Of a stretch of 32,847 nucleotides of DNA, positions 23,748-31,084 are shown piece by piece. Numbering within the stretch: the stretch's first letter is position 1; each line of letters opens with the position of its first letter. The notes under the pieces are model-generated. The model was given only the letters and a program-made list of their open reading frames with translations, did no database searches and had not been told where the DNA came from. Both the position numbers and the translations under genes were made by a program. This DNA is from an uncultured Lachnospiraceae bacterium. GTDB taxonomy: Bacteria; Bacillota; Clostridia; Lachnospirales; Lachnospiraceae. The DNA lies in contig UQDA01000025.1 of the NCBI GenBank assembly GCA_900539715.1, forward strand, positions 1 to 32,847. The letters are read 5' to 3'.

Positions 23748-25529
23748 ATGAAGAAACTTCTGTGTTATCTGAAAGGATATGAAAAGGAAACGGTGTTCGC
23801 GCCGCTGTTTAAGATGCTAGAGGCTCTTCTTGAGCTGTTTGTTCCGCTCGTGATGGCGACGGTGATAGATACGGGCATCGCACACCGGGACAGCTTTTAT
23901 ATTGTAAAAATGTGTCTGCTCCTGGTGGCGCTGGGTGCGGTCGGACTGGCGTGCTCTGTTACGGCGCAGTTTTTTGCGGCAAAGGCTGCGACCGGATTTT
24001 CGACAAAGCTTCGACATGAGCTGTTTTCACATATTCAGGGACTGTCCTATACGGAAATGGACAAAATTGGGACGGCAACGCTGATAGCGCGGATGACGAG
24101 CGATGTCAACCAGGTGCAGAACGGCGTCAACATGTTCCTGCGCCTGTTTCTGCGTTCGCCCTTTATCGTGTTCGGCGCGATGGTCATGGCATTTACGGTG
24201 GATGTGAAGGCGGCGTTTGTGTTTGTAGTAACAATACCGCTTTTATCCGTTGTTGTATTTGGCATCATCCTCTGGACGCTTCCTCTTTATCGGAAGGTGC
24301 AGGGGCGGCTGGACCGGGTGCTCGGGCTGACGCGGGAAAATCTGAGCGGTGCGCGCGTGATACGCGCCTTTAATAAAGAAGAGGATGAAAAAAGGCGTTA
24401 TCGGGAAGAAAACGATGCGCTGGCGGGGCTCCAGAAATTTGTGAGCGGTATTTCAGGGCTGATGAATCCGCTTACCTGCGTTATCATAAACGGGGCGGTC
24501 ATCGCACTTTTGTATACGGGGGCGTTTAGAGTAGACAGTGGCGTCCTGACGCAGGGCGAGGTCATCGCGCTTGTCAATTATATGTCGCAGATACTTGTGG
24601 AGCTTGTAAAAATGGCGAATCTGACCGTTACTCTGACAAAGGCGGCGGCATGCGGAAACCGGGTGCAGGATGTACTTGAGACGAAGAGCAGCATGGAATT
24701 TTTGCCGGAAACGGGGATGCAGGCGGAAGATTGCAGAGGAAGGGCATCAGGTGGAAGAGAGGCCGGGACGGATGAAGAAACGGCGGTGGAATTTAAGCAT
24801 GTGAGCCTGACCTATGCCGGAGCGGGCAGCGAGGCGCTGACGGACATCAGCTTTTCGGTAAAAAAAGGGGAGACGATAGGCATCATAGGCGGTACAGGTT
24901 CCGGTAAGACCAGTATCGTAAATCTGATACCGCGCTTTTATGACGCAACAAAGGGCGGAGTTTTCGTGGACGGAAGAAATGTAAAGGGATACACCAAAGA
25001 CGCGCTGAGAGAAAAGGTCGGTATCGTTCCCCAGAAGGCGGCGCTGTTTGCAGGAACGATAGCGGAGAATCTGCGCTGGGGGAAGAAGGAGGCTTCCGGG
25101 GAAGAACTGTGGCGTGCGCTGGAGATTTCCCAGGCAAAGGAATTTGTAGAGAAAAAAGAGGGAGGCTTGAATGCGGATGTCCTGCAGGGCGGCAAAAATC
25201 TGTCAGGAGGGCAGAGACAGCGACTGACCATTGCGAGGGCGCTGGTGCGGCGTCCGGAAATCCTGATACTGGACGACAGCGCGTCGGCGCTGGATTTTGC
25301 GACAGATGCGGCGCTGCGCAGGGCGCTCAGGACGATGGACGGCGCGCCCGCAGTATTTATTGTTTCCCAGAGGACGTCCTCGATACGGCATGCGGATAAG
25401 ATACTCGTTTTGGAGGACGGACATATGGCGGGACTTGGCACGCATGAGGAGCTTTTAAAAACATGCCCTGTTTATCAGGAGATACACTATTCTCAGTTTG
25501 ACAAAAATACGTCGGAGGGGGAAAAGTAA
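23748..25529 (+). CDS. ABC exporter subunit with degenerate ATP site (heterodimer partner A)
   Basis: The 593-residue half-transporter has six transmembrane helices followed by an ATPase domain. Walker A GGTGSGKT is at about 381-388 and the signature LSGGQRQR at about 485. Two catalytic residues are changed: the Walker B catalytic Glu is Asp (LILDDSASALD) and the switch His is Gln (FIVSQRTSS). This is the pattern of the non-catalytic subunit in heterodimeric exporters (BmrC/TM287-like). A ~30-residue hydrophilic insert (around TGMQAEDCRG) lies before the ATPase. Its stop is 1 nt before the partner gene, implying coupled translation. Substrate unknown; drug or peptide export is likely. Confidence 0.93.
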   Translation: MKKLLCYLKGYEKETVFAPLFKMLEALLELFVPLVMATVIDTGIAHRDSFYIVKMCLLLVALGAVGLACSVTAQFFAAKAATGFSTKLRHELFSHIQGLSYTEMDKIGTATLIARMTSDVNQVQNGVNMFLRLFLRSPFIVFGAMVMAFTVDVKAAFVFVVTIPLLSVVVFGIILWTLPLYRKVQGRLDRVLGLTRENLSGARVIRAFNKEEDEKRRYREENDALAGLQKFVSGISGLMNPLTCVIINGAVIALLYTGAFRVDSGVLTQGEVIALVNYMSQILVELVKMANLTVTLTKAAACGNRVQDVLETKSSMEFLPETGMQAEDCRGRASGGREAGTDEETAVEFKHVSLTYAGAGSEALTDISFSVKKGETIGIIGGTGSGKTSIVNLIPRFYDATKGGVFVDGRNVKGYTKDALREKVGIVPQKAALFAGTIAENLRWGKKEASGEELWRALEISQAKEFVEKKEGGLNADVLQGGKNLSGGQRQRLTIARALVRRPEILILDDSASALDFATDAALRRALRTMDGAPAVFIVSQRTSSIRHADKILVLEDGHMAGLGTHEELLKTCPVYQEIHYSQFDKNTSEGEK

Positions 25530-25530
25530 G

Positions 25531-27285
25531 ATGGGAAAAAGGATAGATGAAGCACAGAGGCGTACTTTGAAAAAGGTACTCCGGTATATGAAGCCATACC
25601 GCTTTTTTCTGCTGCTGTCCCTGTTGCTGGCAGCCGTGACGGTGGCGGGCACGCTTTATCTGCCGCTTTTGATCGGAAATGCGGTGGACTGCATCATCGG
25701 GCCGGGCAGCGTGGACTTCGATGGCGTATTCGGGGTGCTTTTCAAAATGGGGCTGGTGATAGGCGTGACGGCGCTTTCCCAGTGGCTCATGAACGTATGC
25801 AATAATAAGCTGACCTATCAGATCGTGCGGGACGTGCGGAACGAGGCGTTTACAAAGATTGAAATCCTGCCGCTCAAATACATCGATTCCCATCCCCATG
25901 GGGAAATCGTGAGCCGTGTGATAGCGGACGTGGACCAGTTCGCGGACGGGCTTCTGATGGGATTTACCCAGCTTTTTTCAGGGGTCATCACGATTCTGGG
26001 GACGCTTGCGTTTATGTTTTCGGTAAATGTGAGCATCACGCTCGTCGTTTTGGTGGTGACGCCGGTCTCCCTGCTGGTCGCTTCCTTTATCGCAAAGCGC
26101 ACGTTTAAAATGTTTAAGGTACAGTCGGAGACACGCGGCGAGCAGACAGCCTTGATAGAAGAAATGATAGGCGGGCAGAAGGTCGTGCAGGCATTCGGAC
26201 ATGAAAAGGAAGCGCTGGAGAAGTTTGACGAGATAAACGGGAGGCTGCAGGGCTGTTCCTTAAAGGCAATCTTTTTTTCCTCCCTTACCAATCCGGCGAC
26301 CCGCTTTGTCAACAGCCTTGTGTATACGGGAGTCGGGATATTCGGCGCGCTGGCAGCGATTCAGGGTCGGCTGACGGTAGGGCAGCTCTCCAGCTTTTTA
26401 AGCTATGCCAACCAGTATACGAAGCCCTTTAATGAGATTTCGGGCGTGGTGACGGAGCTGCAGAACGCCATTGCCTGCGCAGGAAGGGTATTCGGGCTGA
26501 TAGAGGAAGAGCCTCAGATGCCGGAAAAGGAGGATGCGGTAAGCCTTTCCGGGATAGACGGCAGAGTGGAGTTAAAGGACGTTTCCTTTTCCTATTCGCC
26601 GGAGCAAAGGCTGATAGAGCATTTTAATCTGCATGTGAAGCCGGGACAGCGCATCGCCATCGTCGGTCCGACAGGCTGCGGAAAAACGACGGTCATCAAT
26701 CTGCTGATGCGGTTTTATGATGTGGACGGAGGCAGCATCTGCGTGGAGGATATGGATATCCGCGACCTGACGAGGCGCAGCCTGCGGGCAGGCTACGGCA
26801 TGGTGCTGCAGGAGACATGGCTGCGTTCGGGGACGATACGGGATAATATCACGGTCGGAAAGCCCGATGCATCTGAGGAGGAAGTCGTTGCGGCGGCGAA
26901 GGCGTGTCACGCCCACAGCTTTATCATGCGTCTGCCAAAGGGCTATGACACTGTGATAGGAGAGGACGGCGGCGGACTGTCGCAGGGACAAAAGCAGCTT
27001 CTGTGCATTACCCGCGTGATGCTGTGCTGCCCGCCGATGCTGATATTAGACGAGGCGACGTCTTCTATCGACACGCGCACGGAGTTAAAGATACAGAATG
27101 CGTTTGCAAAGCTGATGGAGGGGCGCACGAGCTTTATCGTGGCGCACAGGCTGTCCACGATACGCAGCGCGGACGTCATCCTTGTGATGAAGGATGGGAA
27201 CATCATCGAGCAGGGAAATCACGAAAGCCTGCTCGCAAAGGGAGGGTTTTACGCGGAGCTGTACAACAGCCAGTATGCGGGATAG
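25531..27285 (+). CDS. ABC exporter subunit with canonical catalytic residues (heterodimer partner B)
   Basis: The 584-residue half-transporter has six helices, then Walker A GPTGCGKT (about 379), Walker B MLILDEATSSID with the catalytic Glu, and the switch His in FIVAHRLSTIRSAD. Its own signature is altered to LSQGQ (about 483). Combined with partner A, one composite ATP site is canonical (B Walker motifs with A signature) and the other degenerate. I chose ATG 25531 with GGAGGGGGAAAAG upstream. No terminator is visible before the regulators downstream. Confidence 0.94.
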   Translation: MGKRIDEAQRRTLKKVLRYMKPYRFFLLLSLLLAAVTVAGTLYLPLLIGNAVDCIIGPGSVDFDGVFGVLFKMGLVIGVTALSQWLMNVCNNKLTYQIVRDVRNEAFTKIEILPLKYIDSHPHGEIVSRVIADVDQFADGLLMGFTQLFSGVITILGTLAFMFSVNVSITLVVLVVTPVSLLVASFIAKRTFKMFKVQSETRGEQTALIEEMIGGQKVVQAFGHEKEALEKFDEINGRLQGCSLKAIFFSSLTNPATRFVNSLVYTGVGIFGALAAIQGRLTVGQLSSFLSYANQYTKPFNEISGVVTELQNAIACAGRVFGLIEEEPQMPEKEDAVSLSGIDGRVELKDVSFSYSPEQRLIEHFNLHVKPGQRIAIVGPTGCGKTTVINLLMRFYDVDGGSICVEDMDIRDLTRRSLRAGYGMVLQETWLRSGTIRDNITVGKPDASEEEVVAAAKACHAHSFIMRLPKGYDTVIGEDGGGLSQGQKQLLCITRVMLCCPPMLILDEATSSIDTRTELKIQNAFAKLMEGRTSFIVAHRLSTIRSADVILVMKDGNIIEQGNHESLLAKGGFYAELYNSQYAG

Positions 27286-27379
27286 AAAATATATGTGTAC
27301 AAGGCGGCAAATTGAGAAGAGAACGGAGCGGATCGAGCTGCAGCAAAAATATCAGGAAGGTTGACAGTTAAAGATAAAA

Positions 27380-28303
27380 ATGGAGCTATATGGTGTCGGT
27401 AATATGATATCCTATTACAGGGAGAAGAATGGTTTGACCCAGCGGCAGCTGTGTCGCGGAATATGTACGGAGGCAACCATCTGTCGGATAGAGACAGGAT
27501 GCAGGGAGTTTGATTCCCTGATTTCGGAAACGCTGTTGGAAAGGCTTGGAAAAACAGCGGACAGGCTGGAATTTGTTTTAAACGATGAGGACTATGTGCT
27601 CAATGAGCTTCGCTGCAATATTTTAACGGAAATCCGTGGGCATAGAACAGAACAGGCGGAAAAGCTTCTGGAAAAATATGAGGACAGTATGCCTGAAAGA
27701 GACAGGCTGCATCAGCAGTTTGTCCTTTTTGCGCGTGGATTGCTTCTGGAGGAAGCAGAAAAGGGAGAAGCCGCAGTTAAAAATTTTGAAGAGGCATTGG
27801 CTTTGACAGATGCAGATCAGGAAAAAAAGGGGAGTGGAATGATTTTATATTCTTCTGTGGAGATTGAACTGATCTATCATTTGTTTTGTCATGGAAGAAT
27901 TGGAATAGAGCGGGTATTTTTAGCATTTGATTTCATGGAGAAATTATATGATGCGGAAATGAAAAGACAGTATATGATCCCGTTTCTGCAGCGGTTGTTA
28001 GAACAGTATAAAAGAGACGGAGATTTTGCGGGGATTGTTCGGATATGTGAAAAGGCGATAGGAATTTTAAATGCAGGCAGAAGCTATGAATATCTGGCGG
28101 CGTTTCACTGGGAAAAATTAAAGGCGCAGGAACAGCAGATGAGCGCACGAGGGATAGATGACAACGAGAAAAGAGAACTGCAGATACAGGGTAAAACGCT
28201 GTATTATATGAGTATGATTGAAGAAGATACAAAAAGAATGTGCGAAATTGCAGAGTTTTGCAGGGAGAGATTGGGATGTCAGATTATCGGGCAGGAGATT
28301 TGA
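27380..28303 (+). CDS. XRE-HTH regulator with helical-repeat C-terminus (RRNPP-like), first of tandem pair
   Basis: The 307-residue protein has an N-terminal XRE helix-turn-helix (YYREKNGLTQRQLCRGICTE, ICRIETG; about residues 10-55) and a C-terminal ~230 residues of amphipathic helices such as AVKNFEEALALTDAD and RICEKAIGILNA, consistent with TPR-like repeats. The TxxTICRIExG-type recognition region is typical of Rgg/PlcR-type clostridial regulators that bind short exported peptides. The start is ambiguous: ATG 27380 has only a weak distant ribosome binding site, ATG 27404 is an alternative. It overlaps the next regulator by 28 nt. Peptide binding is inference. Confidence 0.75.
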   Translation: MELYGVGNMISYYREKNGLTQRQLCRGICTEATICRIETGCREFDSLISETLLERLGKTADRLEFVLNDEDYVLNELRCNILTEIRGHRTEQAEKLLEKYEDSMPERDRLHQQFVLFARGLLLEEAEKGEAAVKNFEEALALTDADQEKKGSGMILYSSVEIELIYHLFCHGRIGIERVFLAFDFMEKLYDAEMKRQYMIPFLQRLLEQYKRDGDFAGIVRICEKAIGILNAGRSYEYLAAFHWEKLKAQEQQMSARGIDDNEKRELQIQGKTLYYMSMIEEDTKRMCEIAEFCRERLGCQIIGQEI

Positions 28304-29124
28304 TACGGTTGGCAAGACAGGCGATTGGGATGAGTCAGGAGACGCTGTGTGAAAACATCTGCTCCGTCCAGACATTATCCCGGATCGAAAATGGGAAGGT
28401 CAATGTAAAACGGGATATTTACAGTATGCTGATGGAACGGATGGGAAGAAGCGAGGAGAAGATTCACAGCGTGTTAAAGACGGAGGATTTTGATACGTGG
28501 GAGCTTTTTTGGGAAATCGGCCGGGAGATCGCGAGGTATGATTATGCGATTGCGGAAAAAAAGCTGGAACAGTTAAAGCTTTATTTGAAGGAAGAGGAAA
28601 GCATAGTAAACAGGCAGCAGGTTCAGCGCCTCGAAAATTTGATTCAGTACCGACAGAAAAAAATAGAGAGAGAAGAATATCTGGAAAGGCAGGAGGGGCT
28701 TCTTACATTGACAGTGCCGGATTACCGGAAGCTTTTGGACAAAGTTTATCCATTCCGGAATGTGGAAATACAGATTTTAATGAATATTGCAAATGCAAAA
28801 GCAGATGGAGAAAATATTGAAAGAGCGATAAAAATTTACTATATGCTGATTCGTTCCTTAAATTGTGGATATATGAGAAAATCAGATTCGGAGAGGTTGA
28901 TTTCCATGTTTGCATTGGGTCTCTCAAAAAGATACGGGGAATTAGAAGAATATGGGCGGGCAGCCAACTTGTGCAGAAACGGGATAGGGCGTGCAAAACA
29001 ACATAAGTTTATTAGTGTGCTTCCGGGATTGTATGGTGAATTGGCCTGGAATATTATGAAGCAAATAGAAGAGGGAAAACTGGAAAAAAAAGAAAGGGAA
29101 ACGGTTAAGAATTATTTGCGGTAA
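28276..29124 (+). CDS. XRE-HTH regulator with helical-repeat C-terminus (RRNPP-like), second of tandem pair
   Basis: The 282-residue protein has an HTH opening LIRLARQAIGMSQETLCENI and continuing ICSVQTLSRIENGKVNV, the Rgg/PlcR-type pattern, then helical repeats (ERAIKIYYMLIRSL, EYGRAANLCRNGIGRAKQHK). ATG 28276 has GGGAG 8 nt upstream inside the first regulator gene, so the two are probably co-translated. The two are clearly homologous in layout but divergent in sequence. Targets likely include the peptide and RiPP genes just downstream (inference). Confidence 0.78.
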   Translation: MSDYRAGDLIRLARQAIGMSQETLCENICSVQTLSRIENGKVNVKRDIYSMLMERMGRSEEKIHSVLKTEDFDTWELFWEIGREIARYDYAIAEKKLEQLKLYLKEEESIVNRQQVQRLENLIQYRQKKIEREEYLERQEGLLTLTVPDYRKLLDKVYPFRNVEIQILMNIANAKADGENIERAIKIYYMLIRSLNCGYMRKSDSERLISMFALGLSKRYGELEEYGRAANLCRNGIGRAKQHKFISVLPGLYGELAWNIMKQIEEGKLEKKERETVKNYLR

Positions 29125-29125
29125 A

Positions 29126-29160
29126 GTTATGCCTCGGCGATTTTATCGCTTCAGCATAAC
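29126..29160. other. Nested hairpin between regulator 2 and the convergent peptide gene
   Basis: GTTATGC (29126-29132) pairs with GCATAAC (29154-29160), and inside GCGAT (29137-29141) pairs with ATCGC (29145-29149). Only TTT follows on the minus strand. It is likely a weak shared terminator for two convergent genes. Confidence 0.5.
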
Positions 29161-29172
29161 ATTGCGCAGATT

Positions 29173-29400
29173 TCAAAAGCATATTACAGAAAGTGGTTTG
29201 GAGAAGAGATATATTAAAGGAAAAAAAATTTCTTGAGGGGGATAATCAGAAGTATCCCCATGAGCTATAATAATATCAAAATAAGAAGCGTTATGACAGA
29301 AAATTTTTGATGTAAAGTCTGTAGAAGATTGAGATAAAAGTACGGATAAAATAGAAAATGCAATAAGAAACATAGATAATTTTGTAAAGCTTTTTTTCAT
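29173..29400 (-). CDS. Small exported protein, candidate signalling-peptide precursor
   Basis: The 75-residue product begins MKKSFTKLSMFLIAFSILSV, a short cationic N-terminus plus hydrophobic segment of signal-peptide type. The remainder carries AHGDTSDYPPQEIFF and a hydrophobic tail. ATG 29400 has a perfect AGGAGG 8 nt upstream, strong evidence that it is translated. It lies convergent to two RRNPP-like regulators and divergent from a radical SAM cassette, the position expected of a pheromone precursor. An eight-T tract (29221-29228) falls in the codons after QEI; a one-base slip would end the protein at QEIFFL, about 60 residues. Which segment is mature is unknown. Confidence 0.65.
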   Translation of the reverse strand: MKKSFTKLSMFLIAFSILSVLLSQSSTDFTSKIFCHNASYFDIIIAHGDTSDYPPQEIFFPLIYLFSKPLSVICF

Positions 29401-29431
29401 TGTGACATCCTCCTAGTATTTTGCGGGATGT

Positions 29432-29460
29432 ACTTTACAGTAAATTTACGGCAAAGACCA
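29432..29460 (-). promoter_or_regulatory. Predicted promoter of the small exported peptide gene
   Basis: On the minus strand, TGGTCT (29455-29460), a 17-nt spacer and TAAAGT (29432-29437). The -35-like hexamer lies in the left arm of the inverted repeat and is the exact mirror of the plus-strand one. The weak -35 suggests dependence on an activator. Confidence 0.4.
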
Positions 29461-29506
29461 TACCAGAATTGGAAAAAATAAATTTCCAATTCTGGTATGG
29501 TCTTTG
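29452..29506. repeat. Perfect 24-bp inverted repeat in the divergent control region
   Basis: Left arm 29452-29475 and right arm 29483-29506 are exact reverse complements over 24 bp with a 7-nt A/T spacer. Each arm begins CAAAGACCATACCAGAATTG from its outer end. It occupies the centre between two divergent genes and includes the -35 region of both predicted promoters. No T run follows, so a terminator is unlikely. Confidence 0.95.
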
Positions 29507-29526
29507 TTTGTTGTAAAGGCTATGAT
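29498..29526 (+). promoter_or_regulatory. Predicted promoter of the RiPP cassette
   Basis: TGGTCT (29498-29503, inside the right arm of the inverted repeat), a 17-nt spacer and TATGAT (29521-29526). The -10 is good and the -35 weak, as for activator-dependent promoters. Predicted transcription starts near 29533. Confidence 0.45.
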
Positions 29527-29533
29527 ATGTGCA

Positions 29534-29545
29534 GTTAAGCTTAAC
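29534..29545. promoter_or_regulatory. 12-bp palindrome at the predicted transcription start, possible operator
   Basis: GTTAAGCTTAAC is perfectly self-complementary and lies just downstream of the predicted -10, 27 nt before the precursor start codon. A repressor or second-regulator site is possible; no factor is known. Confidence 0.4.
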
Positions 29546-29571
29546 AAATCAGAAGAAGAGAGGTGAATATG

Positions 29572-29652
29572 ATGAAAACAGAAATTAAATTTGATTTTAA
29601 TGAGAAGAAGCCTGTTCTTAAAGGCGGTTCTTTGATTATTAATTTGTTCTAA
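29572..29652 (+). CDS. Candidate RiPP precursor peptide, 26 residues, cysteine-free
   Basis: The frame reads MKTEIKFDFNEKKPVLKGGS followed by LIINLF and a stop. An overlapping ATG at 29569 would add one Met. AGAGAGGTG lies 6 nt before ATG 29572. The charged N-terminal part, a central KGGS and a hydrophobic tail resemble leader-core architecture of short radical-SAM substrates. It has no Cys, so sactipeptide or ranthipeptide thioether chemistry is excluded; carbon-carbon, ether or epimerisation chemistry would be needed. It is followed 137 nt later by the radical SAM enzyme. Function inferred from context and ribosome binding site only. Confidence 0.6.
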   Translation: MKTEIKFDFNEKKPVLKGGSLIINLF

Positions 29653-29660
29653 GTAGAAAG

Positions 29661-29745
29661 TAAAGGGTTGATACATTAATATTGTCTGGAGATGTGTAAT
29701 TGTAGAAATATATAAATGAGGATTTTATTATGTAGCAACCCTTTA
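29661..29745 (+). repeat. Distant 10-bp inverted repeat between precursor and radical SAM gene
   Basis: TAAAGGGTTG (29661-29670) and CAACCCTTTA (29736-29745) pair perfectly, enclosing 65 nt of AT-rich DNA. In an mRNA this would fold the spacer into one domain and could adjust the precursor-to-enzyme expression ratio, a common need in RiPP operons. No T run follows. No convincing gene lies within. Confidence 0.5.
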
Positions 29746-29789
29746 TTGTAATGGATGAAAGATAAAGTCGCAGTATTGGAGATTACAAT

Positions 29790-31067
29790 ATGAAATTATC
29801 AAAATATATTTACGTTGCAGATGGGGTTGATGGAAAGACCGGATTATTATATAATAGCAAAACAGATTATCTTATTAAGTATAATAAAGCAGATTTTGGC
29901 GAAGTGGATAATCTCATTAAATATGAAGAAATAATGAGTTTTTTGAAAGAAAAAGAGTTTCTGGAATTGGAAAATGAAGAGACCATAATACAGAAGCAAC
30001 ACAAAAAGTCCCTTTTGTCTGAAGATACACTTATGCTGATTTTAAAAATAACAAAAGCATGCAATTTTAGATGTACATATTGTTATGAGGATCTAAACGG
30101 ACATAAAATGTCAGAAGAAGATCAAAAGTCAATAGAACATTATATTGAGAATAGATTGTTGGAAGGAAAAATAAGGAAAGTAGTTGTAGATTGGTTTGGC
30201 GGAGAACCTACGATGAATATGGAATGTATTATTAACATGGGAGAAGATATTCATCGTATATGTAAAAAATATGGTGTAGAATACACGAGCGGAATTACAA
30301 CCAATGGTTATTTGTTGAATGAAAAAAATGTTGAAGCACTATATAATGCTCATGTTAGTGTTTTTCAAATTACAATAGATGGGAGATCAGAAATTCATGA
30401 TACACAGAGGGTGTTGGCAGATGGAAGAGGAACATTTCAGACGATATATGAAAATTTAAAGAAACTGAAAGAAAGATCAGGAGAATACAAAGTAGTTTTA
30501 AGAACAAATATTTCTCAAAAGATGCTGGGAAGTATGAAGGAATATGTTGAATTGATGAAAGAGTTTTTCTTAGATGAACGTTTTTCAGCAGTTTTTCATC
30601 CAGTGGTGGATTTTGAGGATATGTCGCATGAAGTATCGGATGAAGAAGTAATGAAAGAAGTGTGTGAAGCTATAAAAGCAGGGTTTGTTTTTGCACCGTT
30701 AACAGAATTTTTGTGCTTAGATGCAAGTTTTTGTTATGGAATAAAAGAGAATCATTATGTAATTGATACCGATCTTAATGTGACGAAATGTACAGCGTCA
30801 AATGAACCATATTCCATTGTTGGGAAAATATCTCCGGAGGGAGAATTGATCCCTAATTCTTTTATGAATGTTTGGAGAGGAGCCCGCATTTCAGAGAAGT
30901 GTAAAGAATGTAGTAATTTTGCAGGATGCGGAGGCGGAGCATGTCCTATGTATTACTTAAAGCATGGAGAAGCTCGATGTATGAAGTATAAGGAAAAGGG
31001 ACAAATAGAAAAAGTTCTACAGATTGCAGATTTTCAGAAGCAATATGATGTCTATATTCATTTATAA
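29790..31067 (+). CDS. Radical SAM/SPASM peptide maturase
   Basis: The 425-residue enzyme has the [4Fe-4S]-SAM motif CNFRCTYC (Cys91, Cys95, Cys98), then FGGEPTMN and TTNGYLL motifs of the radical SAM barrel. A C-terminal SPASM domain supplies further cysteines at about 315, 334, 371, 374, 380, 385 and 397 (CKECSNFAGCGGGACPMYYL) for auxiliary clusters. The first ~85 residues (KYIYVADGVDGKTGLLYNSK) resemble the N-terminal region of peptide-modifying family members. It probably crosslinks or otherwise modifies the upstream peptide. Its DNA is visibly more AT-rich than the flanking ABC genes, suggesting separate acquisition. GGAG lies 8 nt before ATG 29790. Confidence 0.92.
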   Translation: MKLSKYIYVADGVDGKTGLLYNSKTDYLIKYNKADFGEVDNLIKYEEIMSFLKEKEFLELENEETIIQKQHKKSLLSEDTLMLILKITKACNFRCTYCYEDLNGHKMSEEDQKSIEHYIENRLLEGKIRKVVVDWFGGEPTMNMECIINMGEDIHRICKKYGVEYTSGITTNGYLLNEKNVEALYNAHVSVFQITIDGRSEIHDTQRVLADGRGTFQTIYENLKKLKERSGEYKVVLRTNISQKMLGSMKEYVELMKEFFLDERFSAVFHPVVDFEDMSHEVSDEEVMKEVCEAIKAGFVFAPLTEFLCLDASFCYGIKENHYVIDTDLNVTKCTASNEPYSIVGKISPEGELIPNSFMNVWRGARISEKCKECSNFAGCGGGACPMYYLKHGEARCMKYKEKGQIEKVLQIADFQKQYDVYIHL

Positions 31068-31084
31068 CAAAGGAAAGTTTAATT

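Noticed and set aside
27362..27391. TTGACA with a possible -10 as promoter of regulator 1
   Set aside because: The best -10 (GCTATA, 18-nt spacing) is poor and transcription would begin after the preferred start codon.
29452..29506. Inverted repeat as CRISPR unit, transposon end or terminator
   Set aside because: Single copy in the window, no spacers, no transposase, no target duplication seen and no T run after the stem.
29446..29676. 76-aa minus-strand frame across the control region and precursor
   Set aside because: It runs through both arms of the inverted repeat and antisense to the precursor, with no good ribosome binding site; coding signals favour the plus-strand peptide.
29692..29715. 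Seven-codon frame (Met-Cys-Asn-Cys-Arg-Asn-Ile) as an alternative Cys-containing precursor
   Set aside because: Too short, and the only GGAG abuts the start codon; no leader-like region.
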